DNA of 40,885 nucleotides, from IMG/VR virus record IMGVR_UViG_3300047319_001483, positions 1 to 40,885 of that record. One strand, given 5' to 3'. How positions within the stretch are numbered: position 1 is the stretch's first letter; each line of letters begins with the position of its first letter. Below are positions 1-8,262 of this stretch, piece by piece. The DNA comes from a virus. The translations under genes and the position numbers were made by a program. Under the pieces are notes generated by a model that saw nothing but the letters and a program-made list of their open reading frames with translations, ran no database searches and had not been told where the DNA came from.

Positions 1-64
1 CGCACTTCAGCGAGAGAGATACCGACCGCCAGGCTGGTCAGACCACCTTCATCTCCTCGCTCCC
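1..64 (-). CDS. Frameshifted extension of the tail assembly chaperone (partial)
   Basis: After a -1 slip at 65-71, the reading frame continues without a stop for 21 codons to the window edge, starting RERGDEGGLTSLAVG. This would be the beginning of the T domain of a GT-type chaperone. Only the edge fragment is visible, so its length and fold cannot be judged. Confidence 0.5.
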
Positions 65-388
65 GAAAAAACTTTCGTCCTCCTCCGTCGAGGGAGACGA
101 GAGCTTGTTGTACGCCTGGAGAACGAGCGACCGCAGTTTCGGGTCCGCCTTGTCCCACCAGATGTCTACCGTCCCATCCGGGTCCACCTTCCGGCCGTCG
201 AACTCCACGATGGAGAGCTTGGCCGCTGCGTACTGCGCCTTCATGTAGTCGAAGCGCCCGGTCTTGGACGCCATCAACTCCTGGTCCGCGTTGAGCTGCT
301 GCATCCCAATCTTCGTCGGGCTCGGCGACCCATTGGGCGCGCTCCGCAGCGACTCGGGGATGGTGTACGTGTGAATTGCCTTCGCCAT
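38..388 (-). CDS. Tail assembly chaperone (short form)
   Basis: A 116-residue protein directly downstream of the tail tube gene, the usual place of the tail assembly chaperone that coats the tape measure during tail building. The sequence itself is not a strong family match: mixed polar, with an acidic C-terminal tail (EEDESFFGSEE). The start is supported by GAGGAG 7 nt before the ATG. The best evidence is a perfect slippery heptamer T TTT TTC inside the codons for Ser-Phe-Phe near the C-terminus. The -1 frame stays open past the stop to the window edge, as in G/GT chaperone pairs of tailed phages. The chaperone role is inferred from position and frameshift. Confidence 0.65.
   Translation of the reverse strand: MAKAIHTYTIPESLRSAPNGSPSPTKIGMQQLNADQELMASKTGRFDYMKAQYAAAKLSIVEFDGRKVDPDGTVDIWWDKADPKLRSLVLQAYNKLSSPSTEEDESFFGSEEMKVV
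65..71 (-). other. Programmed -1 ribosomal frameshift site (T TTT TTC)
   Basis: Read on the minus strand, the zero-frame codons AGT TTT TTC contain the canonical X XXY YYZ heptamer T TTT TTC. It lies nine codons before the stop at 38-40. It follows the pattern known from tail assembly chaperone genes, where a fraction of ribosomes slip back one base. Confidence 0.65.
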
Positions 389-401
389 TCAGGGCTCCTC
401 G

Positions 402-836
402 CTACGTGGTGACGATGCGCGCGTTGGCGGACTCGAAATCGAGCGTCACCTCGCCGTACTCCGAGCGACCGCCGAACGTCATCGGCAGTTCTCCGAAGAA
501 CACATCGTTGATGAAAATCTTGGGGCGCTCGCCGTTGGGGAAGTTGAGCGCCGCCTTGATGTTGATCTGGGTGCCGGCGGTGCGGCGCTGCGCCCGGTCG
601 ATGATGGACTGGAACAGTGTGAAGATGGCCTGGTTCTCAAAGTTCAACGTCATCTTGCCCTTGACGCCGTTGAAGATTTCGTCCTTCCGGTTGGTCGTCT
701 CCCCGAGGTAGCCCTCGGTGAGGACCTCAGTCTGGAAGGCCACCTCGAACGACTTCACGTCCGTGATGGTGTCCTGCTGGACGCTGTCGACGATGATAAG
801 GACCGATACCTCTTGACCCTTAATCCTCTGGGCCAT
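402..836 (-). CDS. Tail tube protein
   Basis: A 144-residue protein forming the inner tube of the contractile tail. It lies downstream of the sheath gene, separated from it by one unknown gene, in the usual sheath-then-tube order. The composition fits the beta-rich XkdM/gp19-like tube fold: GQEVSVLIIVDSV near the start, a central KGKMTLNFENQAIF, and a C-terminal GEVTLDFES strand. The length is typical for the family. A GAAAGGA ribosome site precedes the ATG. A terminator-like hairpin lies upstream at 889-923, so the tube could have its own transcript level or be reached by read-through. Family identity rests on pattern and order. Confidence 0.8.
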   Translation of the reverse strand: MAQRIKGQEVSVLIIVDSVQQDTITDVKSFEVAFQTEVLTEGYLGETTNRKDEIFNGVKGKMTLNFENQAIFTLFQSIIDRAQRRTAGTQINIKAALNFPNGERPKIFINDVFFGELPMTFGGRSEYGEVTLDFESANARIVTT

Positions 837-880
837 GTCTTTTTATCCTTTCTTCGCGGAAGAAAACCGCGCTAACCAAA

Positions 881-923
881 AATGAAAAGGCACGTTCAGG
901 GTGGATGAAGCCCCGAACGTGCC
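881..923 (-). terminator. Intrinsic terminator-like hairpin upstream of tail tube
   Basis: Positions 889-897 and 915-923 form a 9-bp perfect inverted repeat (GGCACGTTC / GAACGTGCC), extendable by GGG/CCC after one mismatch. On the minus strand the hairpin is followed by the T-rich run TTTTCATTTTTGG. It sits about 80 nt after the stop of the 1002-1538 gene. A second small hairpin (855-859 with 867-871) lies just before the tube ribosome site. Confidence 0.6.
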
Positions 924-1001
924 CTATCCCACCCCCGGACGAGAGGAAGTGGTGCGGTACGTAGTCTTCAGGCTGCCATCACCAGCCTGGCAGTGTCAAG
1001 G

Positions 1002-1538
1002 TTACGCGATGTAGCTCGGCCACCACTTGGTGCCGTCGTACGTCATCGTCAGCGCCTTGCCGATGACCGCGGCCCCCGCCAAGCCGATGTTGCCGGCGGC
1101 GGTCCACGTGAAAGCGCCGTCGGGGATGATGGTGATTTGCGCGGCGAGCCCCGACGTGAGGCCGATGGGCGGCGTGATGTTCACGATGGCCACCGCGCCC
1201 GAGACGTGGAAGACGTTCTGCGTCGGCGCGAGGGTGGCTGCTGAAGCGAGGACGGCGCCCAACGAGAGCGTCTCGACGTTCGAGACCGGACCGCCCGTGA
1301 GGGTGCCCGACGACTGGTCGTGGTAGCTGGCCTGGAACGAGCTGCCCGGCGGCGTCGGCCCGATGCTCCAGATGCCCCGGACGGCTGCCGCTCCGCCCAT
1401 GTTGGCGATGACAGTGGCTGGCGAGTCGACGAGCAGCGCGACCTGGACGGCGTCACCGAAGACCAAGCCCTTGTACGGATAGGGCAGGGGGAGCGGGTTG
1501 GCGGTCTGGTTCGTGACCTGAGTGTTAGCGATGGCCAT
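1002..1538 (-). CDS. Unknown structural protein between sheath and tube
   Basis: A 178-residue protein rich in Ala, Gly, Thr and Val, with no charged stretches. This is the look of a beta-structured virion surface or fibre-type domain. The C-terminus (TMTYDGTKWWPSYIA) resembles the closing strand of small beta-sandwich or fibre modules, but no family is recognised. It starts 13 nt after the sheath stop and is separated from the tube gene by a terminator-like hairpin, so it would be co-transcribed with the sheath. It could be a decoration or tail-surface protein. No catalytic motif is visible. Confidence 0.6.
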   Translation of the reverse strand: MAIANTQVTNQTANPLPLPYPYKGLVFGDAVQVALLVDSPATVIANMGGAAAVRGIWSIGPTPPGSSFQASYHDQSSGTLTGGPVSNVETLSLGAVLASAATLAPTQNVFHVSGAVAIVNITPPIGLTSGLAAQITIIPDGAFTWTAAGNIGLAGAAVIGKALTMTYDGTKWWPSYIA

Positions 1539-1550
1539 TGGTCTCTCCTA

Positions 1551-3761
1551 TTACGCCCGAGTGATGGTGACGCCTTCACCGATCTCGGCCTGAAGCACGA
1601 TGAAGTCGGCCGTGGCGAGAGTGCGAACGCGGATGATGATGACGAAGACGCCCTGCGCTTCCAAGGTCGGCGTGTTGCCGCTCTTGGTGTCGACCTCGTA
1701 ATCGTCGATGCGCTGAGCCGCCGGGTTGTTCGGCGAGAGCAACGAGTCGAGGAAGGCCACGCACTCCGCCGTGGCTGCGTCCCGCAGGTTCTGCGTCAGC
1801 GGCAGCTTCGACAGCGGGTTGAGCGCCTCCGCGATGCTGTCCTCGATGAAGTCCGCCATGCGGCGGCGGTTGATGTTCTTCTGGCCGGGGACGAGGTCCG
1901 TCGTGATGCCCGACTGGAAGATGGCGCCCACCGTCCGGTCGATGCGGAGCGCGGCGATACCCGAGTGCCGGAACTGGATGTACTCGGACATGCCGAGCAC
2001 CGGAGCCCCGTACTGGAACCCGATGACCGGAGCCATGATGCCGGGAACCGGCGGCGCGGACTGGCCCGGGTTGTTCTCCGGCGGAAGGTTCGACTCGACG
2101 GAGATGAGCCACCCGGCGGCAGGCACTTCGATGATTCCCGCCGGGTGGTTCTGGTCTCCGCCGGCCAGATGACCGTCCGACGTCGGGATGAGGAACGGGA
2201 CGGCCTCGGGCACGAACGTCTTGGCGCCCGGCCAGGAGTAGTTCACGCGCTCGTCGCGGTACGCGCCGACGCCGGGGCTCACATCACCAAGCACCGCCGA
2301 CGTGTTGGTGACCGAAAGCTCCGGCCAAACCGTGGTGGTGCGCCCGACACCGACCGCTGACGACTGCTCGACGTGGGACTTCTGCTTGACGCGGATGTTG
2401 TTCGAGGTGCGCGCCACGTCGAGCAGGTTCACATCGCGAGCCGGCGCGTTCTCACCGAGCAGCGAATCGATGGCGGTCAGGTACAGCACGTCCATGAACG
2501 ACGACGCCGGGGCGTTGGGCGCCTGGGTGGCCGGGTCGAACGCGAGGCCCGTGAGCCCCGACGTCATCTGGAGCCCCGACAGCGGGTTCCACGACAGCGC
2601 CGTGGCAGCCGGCGCGGCGATGGTCGGGTTGATGACCGTGGACGCTGCGATGGAAGCATCAAGCGGCCGCGCCGGGATGGTGTAGCCCGGAGCCTGCGCC
2701 AGGATGGTGTTGGCCCCGGTGTCCGCCGTCGAGGCCAGATGCAGGCGCCACGGAACGAACGTACTGGGGAAAAGCGCGGAGGCGAGCCAGTTCGAGTCCG
2801 TGAAGTTCGACCCGTCCTGACGCTCGATAGTCAGGTTGTTCGCATCGACGACCGACGCCACGCGGTACGTTCCCGCATCGTTGACCGCCGACACCGTCGC
2901 GCCGGCCGTGTGCGCGGTCGCGACTGAGCCGAGAGCACCACGAGTGGCGCCCGTGAAGCTGGTCGACGTGACAGCCGTGTACGTAATGAACTCCGTCTCA
3001 ATTTCGATGACGCCCGACGCGGGGAAGCCGGCCGTCGAGACCACCGGGATGATGGTCACGACCGCGTCGATGTCCGAGAACAGAGTCGTGCTCTCGCTCG
3101 GGATGACGTCGAGGACGAGTGCGTCGCCGACCTTCACCTGAAACTTGATGAAGTCCGCGCCCAGCGATGCGAAGGGCTGAATCGCTACGGGCAAGCCCGC
3201 CGGAACGATAGAGCCGTCGATGCCGGTCTCGTAGGCCGCGAAGTCGTTGAACGAGACGCGCGCGCTCAGGTCGACCCGGTTGTCGCCCAGCTTGAACTCG
3301 GTGCCCGGGGCGACGCCGGCCGCCTGCATCGGCACAGCGGGGGTCGTGTTGGTGGCGCTCGTATTCGTCGGTAGCTGCCGCCACAAGCGCACCGCTTCCG
3401 GCGAAGACAGGTTTACCGGGACACCGATGAGGCGGCTGTATTGCTTGTTTCTGACGGCTACAAACCCATTGCCGCAGGAGTTGCCGAAGTCGCCGATGGT
3501 GGGGTCGAACCCACCGAGCTTGTCCTGCATGTCCTGCGCGGAGAACAGTTCGACCGGGCGCGGGTTGGTGACGATGCCGCCGTTGGCGTCTGCCATCGCG
3601 GCGTACGTCATGTCAGCGAACTCGCCAACGATGGCGACCACACCCGTGCCGACGCCCGTGATGTTTCCGGGGGGCGGAAGATCGATGATGATGACGCCTT
3701 CGATGAGGGTGATGGTCTCCACCCCTGGGAAGGACGTGTACCGTCGAATGAACCCAGCCAT
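1551..3761 (-). CDS. Contractile tail sheath protein
   Basis: A 736-residue sheath subunit that polymerises around the tube and contracts at infection. The N-terminus (MAGFIRRYTSFPGVETI, then GTGVVAIVGEF) has the typical sheath start of a PGV motif followed by a hydrophobic strand and GxAxxGP-like turn. The C-terminal roughly 180 residues have the conserved sheath layout: FRHSGIAALRIDRTVG, then NINRRRMADFIEDSIAEAL, then a final VIIIRVRTLATADFIVL strand. The length is large for the family, and the central Ala/Thr-rich portion looks like an inserted surface domain. It is followed closely by the 1002-1538 gene. Confidence 0.93.
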   Translation of the reverse strand: MAGFIRRYTSFPGVETITLIEGVIIIDLPPPGNITGVGTGVVAIVGEFADMTYAAMADANGGIVTNPRPVELFSAQDMQDKLGGFDPTIGDFGNSCGNGFVAVRNKQYSRLIGVPVNLSSPEAVRLWRQLPTNTSATNTTPAVPMQAAGVAPGTEFKLGDNRVDLSARVSFNDFAAYETGIDGSIVPAGLPVAIQPFASLGADFIKFQVKVGDALVLDVIPSESTTLFSDIDAVVTIIPVVSTAGFPASGVIEIETEFITYTAVTSTSFTGATRGALGSVATAHTAGATVSAVNDAGTYRVASVVDANNLTIERQDGSNFTDSNWLASALFPSTFVPWRLHLASTADTGANTILAQAPGYTIPARPLDASIAASTVINPTIAAPAATALSWNPLSGLQMTSGLTGLAFDPATQAPNAPASSFMDVLYLTAIDSLLGENAPARDVNLLDVARTSNNIRVKQKSHVEQSSAVGVGRTTTVWPELSVTNTSAVLGDVSPGVGAYRDERVNYSWPGAKTFVPEAVPFLIPTSDGHLAGGDQNHPAGIIEVPAAGWLISVESNLPPENNPGQSAPPVPGIMAPVIGFQYGAPVLGMSEYIQFRHSGIAALRIDRTVGAIFQSGITTDLVPGQKNINRRRMADFIEDSIAEALNPLSKLPLTQNLRDAATAECVAFLDSLLSPNNPAAQRIDDYEVDTKSGNTPTLEAQGVFVIIIRVRTLATADFIVLQAEIGEGVTITRA

Positions 3762-3800
3762 GGCTAGACCTCTCCCTCGTTGGACAGCGTCGGCATCCTA

Positions 3801-4511
3801 CTACCCCCTGCCTCGGATGACTCCCGGTTTCTTCTGCTCGCCAACCGCCAAGTCCGGCCCCAAGCGCGAGCGGAAATTGGCCGGCGGAGCCTTCGCGAGG
3901 CGCGTAACAGAAACGCGGCCACGGACAGTGACGCGCGCGCGGCGAACGCGCTGCTGTGCGACGTCCTCACTGTCGATGTACGCCATGCGAATCATCTCGT
4001 AGGTGCCCCGTTCATTGAAATAGAACGGCAGCTCCAACAGCATGCCATATCGCCAGTCCACCGGGTTGAGAGCTTCTTCCATCATGGCGACGAGGTTCTG
4101 ACGCATCAGAGGGTCGGTCGCCCAGATGTCGAGCACCATGTCGAGCATCAACTCGCAGGGCTGGATGAGGTAGACGGTGTTGATGGGGTCGCCACCCGCT
4201 TGAACAGCGACGGCGGTCTGGAGAGCCGGCGTCAGCTTGGACGCTTCGTAGTCTCCCGGGGTTTCCGCATAGACGGCGGCCATCGGGTAGGCCGCCTCAT
4301 CCTCGGGCTCGGCCCACGTCTGGTAGGCCCGATTGAAGATGAACTGGCGCCCGCTCGCGCCATCGATTTCGAGCGTGCTGGCGTACTCGGCCAAGCCGCG
4401 CGTCAGCGCGGTGCGCGCGTCGGTCTGCTGCGTCACCGTGTAATGCTGCGGCTCGTCGGGCTCGGTGATGAGCCGGGTGGTCGTCGAGTCCGGCAGCAGT
4501 GGCTCAGACAC
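3801..4511 (-). CDS. Tail terminator-like protein
   Basis: A 236-residue protein between an HK97-gp10-like gene and the sheath, the position of the tail terminator or neck protein in many myovirus gene orders. It has a GTG start that overlaps the upstream stop (GTGTCTGA). The central part (AAYPMAAVYAETPGDYEASKLTP, shown here only in part as AAVYAETPGDY) looks like an alpha/beta tail-terminator core. The C-terminus is very basic (RRARVTVRGRV). The function is from gene order; the sequence alone is not diagnostic. Confidence 0.55.
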   Translation of the reverse strand: MSEPLLPDSTTTRLITEPDEPQHYTVTQQTDARTALTRGLAEYASTLEIDGASGRQFIFNRAYQTWAEPEDEAAYPMAAVYAETPGDYEASKLTPALQTAVAVQAGGDPINTVYLIQPCELMLDMVLDIWATDPLMRQNLVAMMEEALNPVDWRYGMLLELPFYFNERGTYEMIRMAYIDSEDVAQQRVRRARVTVRGRVSVTRLAKAPPANFRSRLGPDLAVGEQKKPGVIRGRG

Positions 4512-4989
4512 GCGCCAACTCCTTCTGAAGCGACAACTCCACCTCAGCAGTGAGGATGCGAGCGATCTCAGGCTCGTTCTTCTTGAGAATGAACTTGCCC
4601 TTGGTGCCCTTGATGCCGATGGCGCGCGCGACGGCGAACGCCACGCTCCTGACCTCGTCTCCCGACACCCCCAACCGCCGGCGCACCCACGGCTCGATAG
4701 CCTTGACCGGCGGCTGGCGGGCGCCCGGCCGGCGCCCCTCCTCGATGATGCCGGAGTACGGCGTCGAGTTGAAGAACCTCACCCCAGGCGGCTTCGCCGA
4801 CAGTTCGTACTTCCAGCCGCGGCGGTAGTTGCCCGTGTCGACCGCATCGGCCACCGAGGTCGCCGTCTGAAGGAGCAGCACCGCGCGCTGGCCGCCAACG
4901 GCCAAGCCGCGCGCGACAGCACCTTCAAAGCTGGCCGGCAGCTTCTTCGCCCACTTCGTCCAGTCCTTGAGCGACAGCTTACGGGCCAC
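4504..4989 (-). CDS. HK97 gp10-like head-tail joining / tail completion protein
   Basis: A 161-residue protein starting at a GTG with AGGGGGTG upstream; longer in-frame ATG starts would overlap the preceding gene almost completely. The pattern is that of the HK97 gp10-like family: an N-terminal helix (LSLKDWTKWAKKL), then TGNYRRGWKYEL, then the loop FFNSTPYSGIIEEGRRPG and a C-terminal PWVRRRLG helix. Such proteins act at the head-tail joint. It overlaps the previous gene by 11 nt and the next by 8 nt. Confidence 0.75.
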   Translation of the reverse strand: MARKLSLKDWTKWAKKLPASFEGAVARGLAVGGQRAVLLLQTATSVADAVDTGNYRRGWKYELSAKPPGVRFFNSTPYSGIIEEGRRPGARQPPVKAIEPWVRRRLGVSGDEVRSVAFAVARAIGIKGTKGKFILKKNEPEIARILTAEVELSLQKELARV

Positions 4990-5608
4990 GAGGCACCCCC
5001 TGGCGAGTCCGGTCGCTGCGCTGACGCTCCAACGTGATGTTCCACTGGAAGCGGTCAGCGAAATACATCGGGGCACCCTTGATGGTGAAGCGGCGGCGCT
5101 CACCCTCATCGCCCTCGCACGCCGGCGGGAACTCGACCTCGTAGTAAAACTGCTGGTCGAACGGGACGGGGTCGCCATCGAAGATGTGCCCGCGAAGCTG
5201 GTCCTCGGTGAAGGTGCCCGACACCTGGGACAACAGCACCGAGCCGAACTCGTCCAGCCCGACCGGCGTGACAATCTCCGCCAGGCTGGTCATGTCCGAG
5301 ATGAGCGGGGTCGGCAAGATGACGCGCGACGACACCACCAGCTCCACGCCGAGGCCGCGCCTACCGCCTGACCACGAGGTGCGAACCAGGCTCACCTTGT
5401 ACGGGCGCAGCCCGAACGTGGTGTACAGGTCGCGAATCATGTCAACGACGGGGCGCAGGGTGAACGCGAGCGAACCACACAACTCGGTGACGCCGGCGAT
5501 GTTCTGCCGGTTGAGCGGGTTCTCGTGGACGCCGAGCCCCCCGGTGACTACGTGGTACGGAGGTCCGCACCCGCCGCAGGAGGCCGAGCCACAGCAGCCG
5601 CAAGACAC
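4979..5608 (-). CDS. Unknown head-tail region protein with Cys-rich N-terminus
   Basis: A 209-residue protein with a GTG start 6 nt after the upstream stop. The first 15 residues hold six cysteines (CGCCGSASCGGCG), a possible metal-binding or cross-linking tail. The rest is mixed alpha/beta with a RRRFTIKGAPMYF strand near the C-terminus. Position between connector-like and gp10-like genes suggests a head-tail interface role, but the family is not recognised. Confidence 0.55.
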   Translation of the reverse strand: MSCGCCGSASCGGCGPPYHVVTGGLGVHENPLNRQNIAGVTELCGSLAFTLRPVVDMIRDLYTTFGLRPYKVSLVRTSWSGGRRGLGVELVVSSRVILPTPLISDMTSLAEIVTPVGLDEFGSVLLSQVSGTFTEDQLRGHIFDGDPVPFDQQFYYEVEFPPACEGDEGERRRFTIKGAPMYFADRFQWNITLERQRSDRTRQGVPRGP

Positions 5609-5614
5609 GAGCGG

Positions 5615-6034
5615 CTATCCATTCCTGACGGGGATGTTCCCGGTCGCACCCGTCAACTGGCTCTTGTAGCGGTTCGAGTAGGCGTAGAACGGAACGCCGA
5701 GGTCGTCCGCGAGGCGCCCGCCCCACCGGTAGTATTCCTTCTCCAGCAAGTCGGGCTCTTGCATCTGCTGTCGCTCGATGGTGATTTCACCGAGCTTCGA
5801 CGCGACGAGGCGGCCCTGGGAGTCGACCAGGCGGCACTCGATGTTGTCGAGAATCTGGAGCATCCGCCGGATGCGCGGGAGGGCAATCTCCATGAGGTTG
5901 TCCATCGCCATCTCGACGATGAACAGCGTCTGCACCGGGCGGGGTAGGCCGAACTGAATGCTCGGCCCGATGGCGACGTTCAGGTAGCCAAGGTGGTACC
6001 GGACGCGCTCACGCTCTGACTGGTCCAACGGCAT
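5615..6034 (-). CDS. Head-tail connector/adaptor candidate
   Basis: A 139-residue mostly helical protein. The start is set at MPLDQSERER because GGGGAGGACC lies just before that ATG; a longer frame would run into the upstream gene. It contains LIVEMAMDNLMEIALPRIRRMLQILDN in part (helix with LMEIALPRIRRML) and a Tyr-rich end (YYRWGGRLADDLGVPFYAY). Position two genes after the capsid fits a gp6/gp15-like adaptor. The assignment is inference from order. Confidence 0.5.
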   Translation of the reverse strand: MPLDQSERERVRYHLGYLNVAIGPSIQFGLPRPVQTLFIVEMAMDNLMEIALPRIRRMLQILDNIECRLVDSQGRLVASKLGEITIERQQMQEPDLLEKEYYRWGGRLADDLGVPFYAYSNRYKSQLTGATGNIPVRNG

Positions 6035-6056
6035 GAACGGTCCTCCCCTCTTGAGG

Positions 6057-6386
6057 CTACTCGATTTCCTCCAGAACAGCACCCTGGTCCCGGAGGAGGG
6101 GAATCGCAGCGACGCCCCAGTGCTGCTCGGAAACGACCTGCCCCTTCATCAGATTCGTGAGGCAGCCGTTGACGTGAACAGCGACGTCGTCCTTCACCCG
6201 GTATCGCTTGCGCTTGCCGAGCACCGCTTCGACTTCGGCGTCCGACGCTGGCGGACGGACAAGCTCGACCTTGGCGGGGGGCGGCGCGGGCTTCTCTTCA
6301 GGCTTCTTCTTCTCGAACAGAGTCGAAGGCGCCTTCATCTTGGCCGCTTCCACCGGGTCGAACTTGACCGTCTCCTTGTCAGCCAT
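6057..6386 (-). CDS. Small Lys/Pro-rich head-module protein
   Basis: A 109-residue protein with a low-complexity basic, Pro-rich N-terminal half (KKKPEEKPAPPPAK) and a compact C-terminal part (KRYRVKDDVAVHVNGC then GVAAIPLLRDQGAVLEEIE in part). The latter resembles small beta-barrel SH3-like modules. No family is recognised. It is the first gene after the gene-free structured stretch that follows the capsid gene, so its leader would contain that element if both are on one minus-strand transcript. Confidence 0.5.
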   Translation of the reverse strand: MADKETVKFDPVEAAKMKAPSTLFEKKKPEEKPAPPPAKVELVRPPASDAEVEAVLGKRKRYRVKDDVAVHVNGCLTNLMKGQVVSEQHWGVAAIPLLRDQGAVLEEIE

Positions 6387-6402
6387 CGGACACCTATGCG
6401 TT

Positions 6403-6830
6403 CAGAGGCATCTCTGCCTCGCGTTGAAGGTGGGGCGTAGCAACGCACAGTAGAGGGGGACGAACCGAGTTTGACCCAACCCGTAAGGGAGTGTCCCCCA
6501 AAACAACGTGTGGCCACGTGTAGTTCGGCGATGTAGCACCGTGAGGTGCAGTTGCCGAAACCAACCCAATCTGCGTGAGCAGATGCCCCGAGTGGAGTCG
6601 GCGGTTCCATGGGCAAAGCCCAGGGTTTGCAGACTCCGAAGGCTCCCGATCAAGGGAGCACAGTGCCGACTCGACTTCCATCCCAGTCCTAGAACCAGGG
6701 TCGTGTCGGTGGACGCGAGACCCCATGGAAGTGGGGTGATTCGGTCCGAATGCCCCCGAAGGGGCACAGCTATGAATGGCGGCTGCCATCTCTTCATCGA
6801 CTCCCCCAGCGGACCGCTCTGGGGGAGTCT
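6403..6830. ncRNA. Large structured RNA candidate after the capsid gene
   Basis: The 454 nt between the capsid gene and the next gene hold no credible ORF but are packed with helices. Hairpins: 6405-6420, 6421-6446, 6480-6489, 6506-6519, 6536-6549, 6569-6584, 6610-6622, 6642-6659, 6721-6736, 6739-6751, 6751-6766, 6776-6789 and 6799-6829 (11 bp). Long-range helices: 6455-6461 with 6493-6499, 6524-6529 with 6554-6559, 6595-6602 with 6665-6672. On the plus strand several loops are GNRA (GTGA twice, GTAA, GGAA) and some flanking pairs become G-U. On the minus strand there is one cTTCGg and one GAGA loop. The strand is therefore open, with plus slightly favoured by loops and minus by transcription of neighbours. 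It resembles ornate phage RNAs (GOLLD, ROOL) in style only. Confidence 0.65.
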
Positions 6831-6840
6831 GTGAAAGGAA

Positions 6841-8241
6841 TCAGCCGTGCTGGATGACGATCTCACGCTTGTAGCGCGAGGCGTCGCCCGTGGTCGCGTC
6901 GGTGCGCACCGGCCAGTCGCCGATGAACTTCCACGAAGCCGCCACCGTGTCCTGAAGGCGGTTCAGCGGAGACCGGAGGATGAGCTGGATGCGGTCGGTG
7001 AAGACCTCGATGCCGTTGTTGCTGATGCGCGGCTCGCCGACCTTGCCCGTGACGCCCGCCTCGGTGATGAGACCCGACAGGTCCTGCCAATACTCCATGA
7101 TGCCGCCCTGCGCGGTGAACAGCGGACGGTGGATGACCACGCCGCTGGAGTTCACCAACTCGCCCGCGAACGGGTCCTGGAGGGAGTAGCTCAGGGAGCC
7201 GCTGACGAAGGTCGTGTTGCCACCGACCACCGTCTGCGGAATCGGGCACTCCGAGTTGCGGAAGAACGCGCAACCGAGGAGCTGGCCGATGGCGAACTGC
7301 TGGTACATGAAGTAGTCGGGCAGCGCGGTCAGGAGGCGCTGCCACTCGGGGTCGTTGAAGACCTCGGCCTGCGACGTCGGGTCCAGGTGGCAGTGGAACC
7401 GCGCGTCCGGGTGCTCCGGCACGTTGTTCTGCCAGAAGTCGGCCACCGCCGTGCGGATGTCCGTCAGGCGGAGCTGGTTCGCCGTCGTGATGCCGTCGAT
7501 GGTCGTGGCGCCGCCGACGTTGACGATGAAGCTCTTGTCGACCGCGAACACGCCATCACGGTCGGCGACGGTCACTGCCGCGTCGAGGATGAGGTTGCCC
7601 GGGCCGGTCGTGTCGCCAGGGTTCAGCGACGTGAAGCCGATGACGTTGCGGGCGGCCAGCGCCGGCCCGATGAGGACCGGGAGCGGGTTGGTGCCCGACA
7701 CCGTGGTGAACTGGACCGCCGAGCCCGACGGAAGGTCCGGGCGGCGCGCGGTGGTGAAGCCGTTGAGGCGGGCCACCAGAAGCGAGGTGACACCGACCTG
7801 AGCGCCCGTGGCGACCGTCGAGCCCGACAGCGCCGCGTTGTACAGGCGGTTGCGGACCAGGCGGTTCAGCGTCTGGCCCGACGCCATGCCGAGCTGATGG
7901 GCATTGCGAAGGAACAGGTTCGCGATGGCCACGATGCTCGTCGGCATGTGGGTGTCGATGGTGGAGGCGTACTGCTGAAGCTGCGCCGTCCACTGCTCCT
8001 TCTGGTACGTCGCCAGAGGCGGGTCGACACCCGGGGTGAGCGGCTGGAGCGTGGGGCTCATCAGGCCGACGCCCGTGAAGGCCATCGTGTCACCGATGTT
8101 CGCCGGCCACACCTGCGGGCTCGCGTCGCCGCGGAACAGCAGGCGGGGGAAGAGCGCATCGTGGAACGCACGCTCAAGGATGTTCTCTTGGACGATTGCC
8201 CGGATGTCGGGCGACTGGAGGATCGTACTGAAGTCGGCCAT
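6841..8241 (-). CDS. Major capsid protein
   Basis: A 466-residue protein encoded directly after the scaffold gene; it should adopt the HK97 fold and form the head shell. The N-terminus starts with a helix (FSTILQSPDIRAIVQENILERAF in part) followed by WPANIGDTMAFTG. The C-terminal half has a P-domain-like run (FHCHLDPTSQAEVFNDPEW) and ends in WKFIGDWPVRTD. An AAGGGG site lies before the ATG. The length and the scaffold-then-capsid order support the call. The leader (8263-8338) can form a long stem and the 3' side is followed by the structured stretch. Confidence 0.88.
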   Translation of the reverse strand: MADFSTILQSPDIRAIVQENILERAFHDALFPRLLFRGDASPQVWPANIGDTMAFTGVGLMSPTLQPLTPGVDPPLATYQKEQWTAQLQQYASTIDTHMPTSIVAIANLFLRNAHQLGMASGQTLNRLVRNRLYNAALSGSTVATGAQVGVTSLLVARLNGFTTARRPDLPSGSAVQFTTVSGTNPLPVLIGPALAARNVIGFTSLNPGDTTGPGNLILDAAVTVADRDGVFAVDKSFIVNVGGATTIDGITTANQLRLTDIRTAVADFWQNNVPEHPDARFHCHLDPTSQAEVFNDPEWQRLLTALPDYFMYQQFAIGQLLGCAFFRNSECPIPQTVVGGNTTFVSGSLSYSLQDPFAGELVNSSGVVIHRPLFTAQGGIMEYWQDLSGLITEAGVTGKVGEPRISNNGIEVFTDRIQLILRSPLNRLQDTVAASWKFIGDWPVRTDATTGDASRYKREIVIQHG

Positions 8242-8262
8242 CGGCTCAACCCCTTCTCTGTA

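Noticed and set aside
991-1000. TTGACA promoter after the 1002-1538 gene
   Set aside because: No TAnnnT box lies 15-18 bp downstream, and the site is followed by hairpins and a terminator-like stem.
1320-2360. Long plus-strand frame opposite the sheath gene
   Set aside because: It is an Arg/Asp/Val-rich mirror of the sheath coding sequence with no ribosome site or family pattern.
6403-6830. Group I or group II intron
   Set aside because: The stretch lies between two complete genes, no split ORF flanks it, and I could not identify the conserved catalytic core pairings.
6394-6866. Overlapping frames of 90-150 codons in the stretch after the capsid gene
   Set aside because: Their residue patterns are Cys/Arg/Ser-rich and erratic, they lack ribosome sites, and they result from the hairpin-rich DNA; a structured RNA explains the stretch better.
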